64,000 bases of DNA from FEN-1139 sp964396375 (GCA_964396375.1 CAYNEY010000023.1:20953-84952); one strand, 5' to 3'. Positions 50,713 to 59,608 are shown, counted from the first letter of the stretch. The notes: generated by a model not told the origin, from the sequence alone. Made by a program: numbers and translations.

Positions 50713-51771
50713 GTGCTGCGCGTAAGAGTCACCTTCCCTTGGTCGCTGCTGGCCGCCTGCCTCGGGTGTGGCACCGCGATCGATGTGGTGGCAGAACGCC
50801 ATGGGGAAATGGGTGATGGTGGCGAGAGTGCGAGCGCAGCCACCGGGGGCAGCTCCGGCGCGACCCTTCCGCCGCTCCAGGTACTGGAGCTCACGGGTGA
50901 TCTCGAGGTCCACGACCCCATGATCGCGAAACTTGGTGAGGTTTTCACGGTCCTGTCGAGTGGCACCGGGATCGTGACCCACACCTCCATCGATCTCGTG
51001 GACTTCGTCCTCGCTGAGCCAGTATTCGCGGAGAACCCAGCGTGGATCACCGAGCTGCTCCCGGACGTTACTGCGCTTTGGTCACCAGATCTCTCGAGCT
51101 TCGGAGATCGAGCGCACCTGTACTATTCGGCGTCGGTGTTCGGGACTGGTCAATCCTGCATCGGTCACGCCACACGGCCCGCCCTCGACTTCGATCAGCC
51201 CTTCGAGGACGCAGGGCAGGTCATTTGCTCGGATATCGACGGAGCCGACGACGATTGGGACGCGATCGATCCGAACGTGATTCGGACCGAGCAGGGGGTA
51301 GCCCTGGTGTTCGGGAGCTTCGGCGCGGGGCTGCAGTTGATTCGCCTGGACGAGGAGGGGCGGCGTGCCGATGATTCACTGACGCAGCTCGCGGTGGGGC
51401 CGGAACCGGACCGGGCGATCCAAGCCCCATTTTTGCACTTTCGCGCGCCTTATTACTACCTCTTTGCCTCTTACGGCTTCTGTTGTCGGGGCATCGACAG
51501 CACCCACGAGATCCGCGTCGGACGTGCCGAGGCCATCGAAGGCCCGTACCGCGATCGCGATGGCGTGCCCATGCTCGAAGGCGGAGGCACAGTGGTCTTG
51601 TCTGGAGACGACCGATATCGCGCCACCGGCGGCAACGCGATCCTGGTGGACGGCGAGAGGCTCTACAACGTCTACCATGCCTACGACGCCAACCTCGCCG
51701 GCCGCGCGACGCTTCGAATCGCGGAACTCGCGTTCGACGCTCTGGGTTGGCCCGTGTCGGGCGGCCCCTGA
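50713..51771 (+). CDS. GH43 arabinanase-like lipoprotein, catalytic acid replaced
   Basis: A 352-residue lipoprotein (signal peptide ending LAACLGCG, short Gly/Ser stalk). The rest is a five-bladed propeller very like endo-1,5-alpha-L-arabinanases of GH43. D68 in LEVHDPMIAK is the base and D186 in AIDPNVI is the pKa modulator; ALWSPDLS and APYYYLFASYGFCCRG are also conserved. The usual catalytic-acid Glu of I-E-A-P is Gln237 (AIQAPFLHF), from codon CAA. The protein could be a non-hydrolytic arabinan binder. The start is GTG with no ribosome site, consistent with the leaderless promoter. The preceding gene ends 21 nt upstream. Confidence 0.8.
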   Translation: MLRVRVTFPWSLLAACLGCGTAIDVVAERHGEMGDGGESASAATGGSSGATLPPLQVLELTGDLEVHDPMIAKLGEVFTVLSSGTGIVTHTSIDLVDFVLAEPVFAENPAWITELLPDVTALWSPDLSSFGDRAHLYYSASVFGTGQSCIGHATRPALDFDQPFEDAGQVICSDIDGADDDWDAIDPNVIRTEQGVALVFGSFGAGLQLIRLDEEGRRADDSLTQLAVGPEPDRAIQAPFLHFRAPYYYLFASYGFCCRGIDSTHEIRVGRAEAIEGPYRDRDGVPMLEGGGTVVLSGDDRYRATGGNAILVDGERLYNVYHAYDANLAGRATLRIAELAFDALGWPVSGGP

Positions 51772-51865
51772 AGCATCAAAGGTGCCACACTGGCCCCGAT
51801 CGCTTTCGCGGATGGATATCACACAGTTTTTTGGGGAGTGAACAACCTCTTCACCGTTCGCTCGG

Positions 51866-51894
51866 TTGCCGCATGAGGGGCAAGCTGGTAGCTT
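51866..51894 (+). promoter_or_regulatory. Promoter of the small lipoprotein gene
   Basis: TTGCCG (51866-51871) and TAGCTT (51889-51894) are separated by 17 nt. The -10 hexamer is the same as that of the feo promoter. A leader of about 30 nt with a strong AGGAGGGAG ribosome site follows. Confidence 0.45.
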
Positions 51895-51930
51895 ATGCAG
51901 GCACAGTTCCTGTTAAGGAGGGAGAGAGCC

Positions 51931-52347
51931 ATGACGCGAAAGCACTGCGTGTCAACGGTCTGCTTGCTGGGGATTCTTGCGAGTGTTCTCGGCTGCGAAG
52001 ACCAGCAAAGCTGCACCAAAAATCGGATGGATCTGGCCCGGACCTGGGAAACCGTGAAGAACGTCGCGAGCAAGCGAAAGTATGGTGGCGACGAAGAGGC
52101 CAACAACGCCCTCTTGAAGCAACAGCGCCTCGAGCGCTGGGGAGTGATCGAAGACAAGGCGGCGCTGCTCGAGAGTTCGTTCACCACCCCCCAGATCACC
52201 TGGAACAGCGCCACCAAGGCGCGGACCGAACTGAACCAACAGTTCACGCGGATCCCTGAGAGTGACGACCGCGGCCTACCCCGGTTTGCCACTCTGCTCG
52301 ACCAGGCAAACCACCAGCAGGCGGAGTTCGAGCGGACCTGCCGCTGA
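51931..52347 (+). CDS. Small helical lipoprotein of unknown function
   Basis: A 138-residue protein with a signal peptide and lipobox (SVLGC). The ATG is preceded by a strong AGGAGGGAGAGAG site, so the ATG 12 codons upstream is not used. The mature part is charged and helical (DLARTWETVKNVASKRK, NNALLKQQRLERWGVIEDKA), with one extra Cys pair (CTKN near the start, TCR at the end). No family is recognised. It has its own promoter and ends before a 12-nt palindrome. Confidence 0.7.
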   Translation: MTRKHCVSTVCLLGILASVLGCEDQQSCTKNRMDLARTWETVKNVASKRKYGGDEEANNALLKQQRLERWGVIEDKAALLESSFTTPQITWNSATKARTELNQQFTRIPESDDRGLPRFATLLDQANHQQAEFERTCR

Positions 52348-52359
52348 CCGCTCCCTCAC

Positions 52360-52371
52360 CGGTCCGGACCG
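52360..52371. repeat. 12-nt perfect palindrome
   Basis: CGGTCCGGACCG lies 13 nt after the small lipoprotein stop and 40 nt before the feo -35 box. It could be a weak transcript end or a protein-binding site; no T-run follows. Confidence 0.5.
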
Positions 52372-52386
52372 CGGGCTTAGGAAGGC

Positions 52387-52437
52387 CAAAGCCACGCGGG
52401 ACCAGGCTTTGACAGAGCCATCTGGTTCCGTTAGCTT
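52387..52437 (+). promoter_or_regulatory. feo operon promoter with overlapping dyad
   Basis: A consensus -35 TTGACA (52409-52414), 17-nt spacer and TAGCTT (52432-52437) lie directly before the GTG at 52446, which predicts a leaderless mRNA. A 7-bp inverted repeat, CAAAGCC (52387-52393) and GGCTTTG (52405-52411), runs into the -35 box, placing it where a repressor such as the downstream DtxR-type protein could block polymerase. Confidence 0.6.
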
Positions 52438-52445
52438 GGCCTACC

Positions 52446-53219
52446 GTGAGCGCCCGATCCGCCTCTTCCCCGTCGGCATCCGCTGACTCGGGTGGTCTTT
52501 CGCGATCCCTCGAGGACTACCTCGAGACCATCTTTGAGCTGGTACGCGCGCGGCGAATCGCCCGTGTTCGAGACATCGCTGAGGCCCGAGGCGTGAAGGC
52601 TGCCTCGGTCACCCCTGCCCTGCGACGTTTGGCGAATCTTGGACTGATTGACTACGCCGAGCGCGAGTACATCGGCCTTACTCCGGCAGGCGAGACACGC
52701 GCCCGGCGGGTCCTCGCCCGACACCAGGTGCTGGTGGACTTCCTCGCAGGAGTGCTCCGGGTGCCCACCGAGACGGCTTCTCAGGATGCCTGCGCGATGG
52801 AGCACAGTCTCTCGGATCGCGGCATGGATCATCTGGTGAGCTTCCTTGAGTACTTGCGGCTCTCCCCTGAGGCCGCGGAGGTCATCGCGCGCTTCCGAGC
52901 CACCGAAGGCCTGGGGTTTCGCGCACCGTCAGGCCCAGGGGGGAGCACGGGCACCGCGATGCCACCCGCCTCGGTCCGTACGATCCCGCTCTCCAAGCTA
53001 CAATTGATGGTCACCGCAACCGTTCAGATGGTGAAGGGCGAGGGAGCGCTCCGCCAACGGCTGCTCGATCTCGGTCTGTTGCCGGGGGCAGAGCTGCAGG
53101 TGCTGCGGGCGGCTCCTGCGGCAGGTCCACTCTGGATCCAACTGCGAGGCAGCCAACTCTCGTTGCGGCGCCGCGAAGCCGACGTGGTACTGGTTACCCC
53201 CGAAGGAAAGCCGGCTTGA
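52446..53219 (+). CDS. DtxR-family metalloregulator with fused FeoA domain
   Basis: A 257-residue protein. The N-terminal winged helix (LSRSLEDYLETIFELVRARR, RDIAEARGVKAASVTPALRR) and the dimerisation/metal-binding region (HQVLVDFLAGVLRVP, DACAMEHSLSDRGMDHLV with Cys/Glu/His ligands) match DtxR/MntR-type regulators. The last 75 residues are an SH3-like FeoA domain (GALRQRLLDLGLLPGAELQV, RGSQLSLRRREADVVLV). It probably represses feoB under iron or manganese sufficiency, while the FeoA part may assist the transporter. The start is GTG. The stop overlaps feoB by 4 nt. Confidence 0.92.
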   Translation: MSARSASSPSASADSGGLSRSLEDYLETIFELVRARRIARVRDIAEARGVKAASVTPALRRLANLGLIDYAEREYIGLTPAGETRARRVLARHQVLVDFLAGVLRVPTETASQDACAMEHSLSDRGMDHLVSFLEYLRLSPEAAEVIARFRATEGLGFRAPSGPGGSTGTAMPPASVRTIPLSKLQLMVTATVQMVKGEGALRQRLLDLGLLPGAELQVLRAAPAAGPLWIQLRGSQLSLRRREADVVLVTPEGKPA

Positions 53220-55255
53220 TGTCGAGGATCCTGTTTGCCGGCAACCCCAACTGCGGGAAAACCTCGCTCTTCAACGCGCTGACTGGCTCCCGGCAGAAGG
53301 TTGGCAACTACCCCGGGGTCACCGTCGAGCGTCGTTCAGCGCAGATCGAGCTCGACGGTGAGATGATCGAGGTGCTCGATTTACCGGGAACCTACAGCCT
53401 ACTCGCCTACTCGCCAGAGGAGCGGATCGCGGTCGACCAACTCCTGGCCGACGAGCATGACCTCGTGGTGGTGGTGGTGGATGCCACCAACCTCCATCGC
53501 AGCATGGTCCTTTTCGCACAGCTGCTGTCCGTGCCGCGGCCCATGCTTCTGTGCGTCAACATGATGGACGAGGCCGAGGCCAGCGGGCAGAAGCTCGATC
53601 TGGCCCTCCTGGAGAAGCTGTTCGGGGTGCCGGTCGTCACCACGGTGGCGCACCGAGGCCAGGGCATCGACCAGCTCCGTCGCGAGCTCTCGAGGTCCAA
53701 GCGAGACCCCTTGCTCCCGCGGGTGGAGGTGCGCAACGAGGCGCTCGATCAGGCGCTTTTGCCCATCATCTCTCAGCTCGCAGAAGGCTGCCCTGCGTTC
53801 CGCCGGAGGTTCACCGCGATCTCGCTTCTGCTGGCAGAGTCGTCAACCGTGGATGATCCCGTACTGCAGCTTGTGCTGGAGCGTGCGCGCGCACAACTGG
53901 TAGCAGTCACGGGCTCGGACGTGGCCCTGTACGTCACTCATCTCCACTTCGGCTTCGTCGACGGGCTACTGCGTGAGGTGGTGAAGAAGCCACCTCGAGA
54001 AAACGCCCGTGACTTCAGCAATCGCCTGGACGGCTTCTTGGTGCATCCCTGGCTCGGAGGGCCGCTCTTTCTGCTGATCATGTATGGGATCTTCTGGTCG
54101 ACCTTCGAGCTTGGTGCTTTCCCCATGACCTGGCTGGAGAACGCCTTCGCCTGGCTCGGCCAGCTGCTCCTCGGCTGGCTCGGAGGGCGCTCTTCACCCT
54201 TGGCATCGCTCTTGGTGGACGGGGTGGTGGCGGGGGTCGGCGGGGTTCTGGTCTTCCTCCCGAACATCCTGATCTTGTTCATCGGGCTCTCGGTGCTCGA
54301 GGACACCGGCTACATGGCACGCGTCGCGTTCATCATGGACCGGGTGATGCACCGCTTCGGCCTGCATGGTCGCAGCTTCGTGCCGATGTTGACTGGCTTT
54401 GGTTGCACGGTGCCAGCCATGCTCGCCACCCGCACCATCGAGAGCCGTCGCGACCGCTTGACCACGCTGTTCGTACTACCCCTGGTCTCCTGCGGGGCGC
54501 GCCTGCCCATCTGGCTTCTTCTGGTGCCTGCCTTCTTCCCCAAGGAGCTCCAAGCACCGGCGATGTTCGGGATCTACGCTACCGGTCTGGTGCTCGCCCT
54601 TGGTCTTGCGCTGCTGCTCCGAAGAACGGTGTTTCGAGGAGAGGATGCTCCGTTCGTAATGGAGCTGCCGCCCTACCGCATGCCTACGTTCCGCGCCGCG
54701 TGGCTCTTGGCATGGGAGCGTGCACGCTCCTACCTGAAGAAGGCCGGAACCATGATTTTGGCCGTCTCGATCGTGATGTGGGCCATCACCTCGTACCCCA
54801 AGGCCACCCTCTCTCCGGCCGAGAGCAGCGCCCCGCCACAGGTGGTGGCTGCCCGACAGCTCGAGTCCTCCTTCGCCGGTCACCTCGGTCGTTTGATCGA
54901 GCCGGCGCTTCTGCCACTTGGACTCGACTGGAGGATTGGAGTCAGCCTGGTGGGTGCGTTCGCCGCCAAGGAGGTGTTCGTCGCGCAACTCAGCGTCGTC
55001 TCCGCGCTCACCGATCCTTCGGCGGCCGAAGGCCAGCGCTCGCTGCGTCAACTGCTGGCCCGCACCTACACGCCAGCCTCAGGGCTCGCGCTCATGCTCT
55101 TTCTTCTGATCGCCACTCCCTGCATGGCCACGGTGGTGGTGATGCGCCGCGAGGCGAACAGCCGCCTGCTCGCTCTTCTGCAGTTCACCGGCCTCACCGT
55201 GCTTGGTTACCTAGTGGCCACACTCGCCTACCACGCCGCGCAGCTCCTCCACTGA
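53216..55255 (+). CDS. feoB: Ferrous iron transport protein B
   Basis: A 679-residue inner-membrane Fe(II) importer. The N-terminal G domain has G1 GNPNCGKTSLFNALTG, switch region NYPGVTVERR, G3 VLDLPGTYSL and G4 NMMD. A helical GDI-like linker follows, then two Gate motifs in the membrane part: FMVT-type GFGCTVPAMLATRTI and LIATPCMATVVVM. It is somewhat shorter than E. coli FeoB (773), as in many bacteria. It is coupled to the upstream regulator, which carries the only FeoA domain seen here. Confidence 0.96.
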   Translation: MMSRILFAGNPNCGKTSLFNALTGSRQKVGNYPGVTVERRSAQIELDGEMIEVLDLPGTYSLLAYSPEERIAVDQLLADEHDLVVVVVDATNLHRSMVLFAQLLSVPRPMLLCVNMMDEAEASGQKLDLALLEKLFGVPVVTTVAHRGQGIDQLRRELSRSKRDPLLPRVEVRNEALDQALLPIISQLAEGCPAFRRRFTAISLLLAESSTVDDPVLQLVLERARAQLVAVTGSDVALYVTHLHFGFVDGLLREVVKKPPRENARDFSNRLDGFLVHPWLGGPLFLLIMYGIFWSTFELGAFPMTWLENAFAWLGQLLLGWLGGRSSPLASLLVDGVVAGVGGVLVFLPNILILFIGLSVLEDTGYMARVAFIMDRVMHRFGLHGRSFVPMLTGFGCTVPAMLATRTIESRRDRLTTLFVLPLVSCGARLPIWLLLVPAFFPKELQAPAMFGIYATGLVLALGLALLLRRTVFRGEDAPFVMELPPYRMPTFRAAWLLAWERARSYLKKAGTMILAVSIVMWAITSYPKATLSPAESSAPPQVVAARQLESSFAGHLGRLIEPALLPLGLDWRIGVSLVGAFAAKEVFVAQLSVVSALTDPSAAEGQRSLRQLLARTYTPASGLALMLFLLIATPCMATVVVMRREANSRLLALLQFTGLTVLGYLVATLAYHAAQLLH

Positions 55256-55302
55256 GATCCCCGGGTGAGCGACCACCTTCCCACCTGAGGCACCGGCCCC
55301 CG

Positions 55303-56034
55303 TCACTCCAGGCCAAGTCGTTCCATGTCCTGCTCTTCGAGACCGAGAAAATGGCCGAGTTCATGCAAGACAGTGATCCGGACTTGCGCGCAGAATTCCT
55401 CCTTCTCACCACCATAAGCGTCGAGGAGGCAGGCTGAGAACAGCACGATTCGACTCGGGGCCTCAGGCATCCCGAACTCGCCATGCTCGATGAGGGTGGG
55501 TCCCTCGAAGAGCCCAAGCGCGCGCGAGTCGAAGCCGTTCTGAACCAACTCCACCGAGGGGCGTGGCTCGAGCACGATCGCCACGTGTCCCAACTTGCCC
55601 TTCAACTCCGCCGGAAGTTCATCGAGCACCTGCTCAGCACACTCGACGATGAGCTGCTCGTCTTCGGGCGAGGGCACGCCGGACAGCGCATCCAGTTCCA
55701 CATCCAACCGAAGCGTCTCGAGGTGCTGCTCCCGCGAGGCCCGATGGCATCCGGCCTCACGCAGCGCCTCTGCAAAGAGGTGGCGCACATCCAGCAGATC
55801 GGGCGCCGCAGCAACCGTCCGCTCGAGATACGCACAAGCCTGCTCGGGACCACGCGCCCGCCACAGCGCCTCACCTCGCGCCTCGATGAGGAGGGGGTGG
55901 TCGGCGTGCTCTTCGGGCAACTGATCGAGGAAAGCCAACGCCTGGTCTGGGGTAAGCTCGAGGAGCTCGTCGAATCGAAGCAGAATCTCGTCCACGACGC
56001 TGATGTCCAATGCGTCGACCACGGACTCGGTCAC
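55303..56034 (-). CDS. Zincin-like metallopeptidase domain protein with TPR-like N-terminus
   Basis: About 243 residues. The first 120 are helical and TPR-like (LLELTPDQALAFLDQLPEEH, GPEQACAYLERTVAAAPDLL). The C-terminal half is a minimal zincin (DUF1025/Zincin_1 type) with VRITVLHELGHFLGLEEQDM, giving HExxH and the downstream Glu/Asp; the expected family fold is about 120 residues. It is probably cytoplasmic, since no signal is seen; its substrate is unknown. I prefer the GTG at 56034, which overlaps the glgX stop (GTGA) and has AGGAG 8 nt upstream. An ATG at 56073 would overlap glgX by 43 nt. Confidence 0.78.
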   Translation of the reverse strand: MTESVVDALDISVVDEILLRFDELLELTPDQALAFLDQLPEEHADHPLLIEARGEALWRARGPEQACAYLERTVAAAPDLLDVRHLFAEALREAGCHRASREQHLETLRLDVELDALSGVPSPEDEQLIVECAEQVLDELPAELKGKLGHVAIVLEPRPSVELVQNGFDSRALGLFEGPTLIEHGEFGMPEAPSRIVLFSACLLDAYGGEKEEFCAQVRITVLHELGHFLGLEEQDMERLGLE

Positions 56035-58370
56035 CGAGAACACTCCTCTAACACCACCATCGATTGAGGCCATACCTGGTAGCTCGCTTCTATCAGCTCC
56101 GCACGGGAGAGCGGCCAGCAGTTGTCCGCGGGCTCAGCCCATGCCGCCGTGTCGATGATGCGCCGGAAACGTCCATCGGTCGGAACACGAAATCGAACCT
56201 GTTCCACGAAGCCGTTGATGAGCAGCAAAAGGCGACCCAGGGCGCGATCGCGGCCGTCGATCTCGAGGCAGAGACAGCGGTTCTGGGGCTGGAGCGGCGA
56301 GTGTCCGTCCTCGCGAGTGAAGCGATAAGGCAACTCGGGCAGCGTTCGCCCTTGGTCGTCGTGTGTCGCCCGGCCGAGCAGCGGCGACGAGCGGCGACAA
56401 GAGAGCACGAAGTGCGCGAAGACGAACAGGGGATTTCTGCCGCGTTCCGAAGCTGCCGCGCCGAAGTTGTCGTGGTACGCGCCACCTCCTTCGGTAGCAA
56501 GCGACGTCGGTCTGTTGGTGGCGATCATCCGGTAGTTGGTCCAGGTGGCCACGCTGTCCAGGCACCAGGGGTTGTTGTTTCCGTTCTGGGTGCGCCCGAG
56601 TTCATCTCCATACACGACCATCGGCAGCCCGCGCGAGAACGCGAGCAGCGTCCAGATATTGCGGAGCTGCTGGCGGCGCCGGGCATGGTCACCCCCCGAA
56701 TCAGAAGAGAGATTGTCGTCAGTGCCGCCGTCGGTTGGTCCAAAGGGATAGGGCTGAGCATTCTGCTTACTCGCGTAGCTCACGAGATCGAGCATGGTGA
56801 AGCCGTCGTGGGCATCCACGAAATCCACACAACGGCTGGCACCGCCGTTGTCCGCGAAATGCGTGACGTCCCCGTCCATCATCTCGGCGAGCTCCCGCGC
56901 ATTGCCCTCGCCGCGCAAGAAGCGCCGTGCCGCGTCCCGGTAGCGGCCGTTCCATTCCCCCCATTCAGAGGGGAAGTTCCCCACCTCGTAGCCCCAGAGA
57001 TCCCAAGCCTCGGCGATCATCTCGGCCTGACGACTGCGACCCAAATCCCGGATCGCGACCAAGAGGGGATGGTCGGGGAAGAAGCGCTTCTGAGACTCCC
57101 AGGCGGTGCGTTCGAAGGCATTCGGGGTTCGTCCGAGCACGGGCGCGAGATCGAACCGGAAGCCGTCCACCCCCATCTCGTCCAGCCAATAGGTGAGGGA
57201 ATCGAGCACCAGCGCCTGCGCGGCCGGGCTCGAACAGTTGAGCTGGTTGCCGCAACCCGTTGCACCCTCGACGATCAGCCCCGACTCCGTGAAGAGGTAG
57301 TACTCCGCGGCGTCAAAGCCCCCAAGACTCACGAAACCGGTGGTGTCAGCCCGATCCAACCAGTTTCCGGCTTCACCGGTGTGGTTGTACACCACATCCA
57401 AATAAACCTCGATCCCAGCGTCGTGCAGGCTCCGCACCATGCTCTTGAATTCGCGGGTGGGTCCACCGGGGCTGCGATCGGCCGCATAGCGACGATTGGG
57501 CGCGAAATAACCGAGGGTCATGTAGCCCCAGAAGTTACTGAGGGGCTTCGACTCCCCTTCGCGCCCCGCCTCGAAGTGGTGAACGGGGAGCAGTTCCAAG
57601 GTCGAGATGCCAAGCGCGCGTAGATACGGAGCCAAGAACGCAACCCCGGCGTAGGTGCCACGCAGTCGCTCTGGGATCGAGACCACCTGCCCGAAGCCCT
57701 CGAACCCCCGCACGATCCGCCCGAGATCGCTAGCGGAGGGATGCTGGGTCATGCCGCGCACATGCCCCTCGTAGATGATCGCGCGCTCGGGGGCATGGTA
57801 GGGGCGTTTCCCGGTCGGTGTCAAATCGTCGATCAGGAGGCCCTTGGGTGCAAAACGACCAGTGTCGACCAGGCGCGCCGGCACCCCCTCCACCAGCGTT
57901 GGCCCAGTCGCGAAGACCCACACCGTGTGCTGCGCGGCGCTGAGCTCCATGCTGTCGCGATCGTGGGAGAGCTCACGCGCGTACGGATCGAACAGGAGTT
58001 TGTTCGGGTTGAAACGATTGCCATCCCGATCGAAATCCGCCACGAAGCCAAGCTCGGAGCCCGGGATCCAATCCGGGTCGTAACCCCAGTTCGGACCGAA
58101 GCAACGAAATCCGTAGTAGGTGTGGTTCGGCACTCCACGAAGCCGAATGCTGAAGCAATCCCCACCCTCGAGACGCTCGAGCCAGAAGCTCTTTACCGCA
58201 TCCTGCCCGAAAGCGCGCTCGAAGAGCTCCAGCCGTACCTGGCTGGCTCGCCTGGAGAAGACGGTCAGGGTCAGCTCCTCCCCCGCTCGGTGCGGGCCGA
58301 GCGGGGGTCGAACCCCGGGTTGCGTGGGCAGGCGCTCGACCTGGCGGAGACTGAAATGGGATGAGCTCAT
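56031..58370 (-). CDS. glgX: Glycogen debranching enzyme, isoamylase type
   Basis: A 779-residue GH13 subfamily 11 enzyme that hydrolyses alpha-1,6 branches of phosphorylase-limited glycogen. An N-terminal CBM48-like domain precedes the (beta/alpha)8 barrel. The catalytic triad is visible: Asp in VDGFRFDLAPVLGR near residue 405, Glu in EMIAEAWDLWGYE near 453, and Asp in CVDFVDAHDGFTM near 519. IEVYLDVVYNHTGE is the first conserved barrel region. It starts 7 nt after a lipoprotein gene and overlaps the downstream zincin, forming a three-gene unit. The phosphoglucomutase gene lies divergently 1.2 kb away. Confidence 0.95.
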   Translation of the reverse strand: MSSSHFSLRQVERLPTQPGVRPPLGPHRAGEELTLTVFSRRASQVRLELFERAFGQDAVKSFWLERLEGGDCFSIRLRGVPNHTYYGFRCFGPNWGYDPDWIPGSELGFVADFDRDGNRFNPNKLLFDPYARELSHDRDSMELSAAQHTVWVFATGPTLVEGVPARLVDTGRFAPKGLLIDDLTPTGKRPYHAPERAIIYEGHVRGMTQHPSASDLGRIVRGFEGFGQVVSIPERLRGTYAGVAFLAPYLRALGISTLELLPVHHFEAGREGESKPLSNFWGYMTLGYFAPNRRYAADRSPGGPTREFKSMVRSLHDAGIEVYLDVVYNHTGEAGNWLDRADTTGFVSLGGFDAAEYYLFTESGLIVEGATGCGNQLNCSSPAAQALVLDSLTYWLDEMGVDGFRFDLAPVLGRTPNAFERTAWESQKRFFPDHPLLVAIRDLGRSRQAEMIAEAWDLWGYEVGNFPSEWGEWNGRYRDAARRFLRGEGNARELAEMMDGDVTHFADNGGASRCVDFVDAHDGFTMLDLVSYASKQNAQPYPFGPTDGGTDDNLSSDSGGDHARRRQQLRNIWTLLAFSRGLPMVVYGDELGRTQNGNNNPWCLDSVATWTNYRMIATNRPTSLATEGGGAYHDNFGAAASERGRNPLFVFAHFVLSCRRSSPLLGRATHDDQGRTLPELPYRFTREDGHSPLQPQNRCLCLEIDGRDRALGRLLLLINGFVEQVRFRVPTDGRFRRIIDTAAWAEPADNCWPLSRAELIEASYQVWPQSMVVLEECSR

Positions 58371-58377
58371 GGGCGAC

Positions 58378-59460
58378 TCAGCGAGGCAGGGCGAGGATCC
58401 GACTCTTGGTGGCAGATTTGCGACTCACCCAGTAAACGCAGCGGTCATCAGCATAGATCCCGGTGACGCTCTCGTCGGGCGGTATCGGCGCGAGCAAGCT
58501 GGTCTCACCGGTGTCGAGCGCAACTCTCGAGACGGTGCTCGGCGCCTCCGGAGATGCTCCGGCCAGCACCGTGTAGGCAGCCTGGGCGACCAGCGCCACC
58601 CGCGGAGCCTCGGTGACGGGGCCGGCGAGCTTCTTCGCTGTCCCGCCAGTCTTCTTCACCTGCAAGAGCGAGCCCTTCTCGGTCACGAAAAGCACCTGGG
58701 TGTCGTCGAGGGCGAGATCCACGACTGGCTCACCGCTCTTGGCCAGCGTGGCGAGCTTCTTCGAGCCCGCCGCGAGCTTGGCCACGCGCTTGCCACCCGC
58801 GTCCGCAACGTAAACGCCGCTCGCGTCCACAGCCATCGCCACGAAGCCCTTTGGTCCGTCGACCTTCGGACGAGGTGAGGTCACAAGCTCGGTGATGTCG
58901 CCGCCGCGCCGCCCGATACGCGCAATCCGATCATAGGGACCGTAGTCGCCAGGCACGCCGTAGATCTCCTCCCCGAGGAGCGCCAGGCCCTTGGCTGAGA
59001 ACTGCGCGTTGATGGTGTCGGTGGTCGACCCATCCTTCGGAGTACGCTGAAGGAGAATCCCCGCCGTGTAGTAGATGTACTTGTCATCGACCACCAGGGC
59101 TCGCGGCTCGTACTTGAGTGACACCAGTGCGTTCTGGCCGCCGCCATCCTTGCGCACGGCCACCACGTCACCCCGGCTGCCGTAGAGCTGCCAAGACGAG
59201 TAGTAGAGGTGGGTCGTGTCCGCGGACCAACCGAAGAGCTCTCCGTTGATGGTGCCGAGCTCGACCGGCACGGTGCCGGTCACGCCACAAGGTTGGGGAG
59301 GAGACGCGTCGGCCTTCGCTTCGGGGGGCGTGGTGCCGGATGATGGCGCGGCAGATGGCCCCGGAGACGCGGAGGGCGCCGGCGCGACCTTGCTCTGCTC
59401 ACACCCCACCGCCACCACCAGGGCCAGGCCCATCACTCGAATGCTCTGCCAGGACATCAT
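58378..59460 (-). CDS. Lipoprotein with beta-propeller repeats
   Basis: A 360-residue lipoprotein (signal MGLALVVAVGC, then a Pro/Ala/Ser linker with a CGV). The rest is made of short beta-rich repeats of about 45 residues (HLYYSSWQLYG, YIYYTAGILL, GVYVADAGGKRVAKL, QVLFVTEKGSLLQVKK, CVYWVSRKSATKSRI), as in NHL/YWTD-like propellers. The ATG at 59460 has GGAGG 9 nt upstream. The family function is unknown; ligand binding at the cell envelope is a guess. It is the first gene of the unit with glgX. Confidence 0.72.
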   Translation of the reverse strand: MMSWQSIRVMGLALVVAVGCEQSKVAPAPSASPGPSAAPSSGTTPPEAKADASPPQPCGVTGTVPVELGTINGELFGWSADTTHLYYSSWQLYGSRGDVVAVRKDGGGQNALVSLKYEPRALVVDDKYIYYTAGILLQRTPKDGSTTDTINAQFSAKGLALLGEEIYGVPGDYGPYDRIARIGRRGGDITELVTSPRPKVDGPKGFVAMAVDASGVYVADAGGKRVAKLAAGSKKLATLAKSGEPVVDLALDDTQVLFVTEKGSLLQVKKTGGTAKKLAGPVTEAPRVALVAQAAYTVLAGASPEAPSTVSRVALDTGETSLLAPIPPDESVTGIYADDRCVYWVSRKSATKSRILALPR

Positions 59461-59608
59461 CAAGTGCCTCCTCCAGGGACGGCCAAGGAGGTTACCGCCG
59501 AAGTCGAGTCTGTTTCCACAGCCAAATCATGCCCCTTCGGCCGAACCGGGAGAATCCGTGTCACACGCTCGGATTTCGGGTTACACCCGTGACCCACGGA
59601 GCCCCGCG

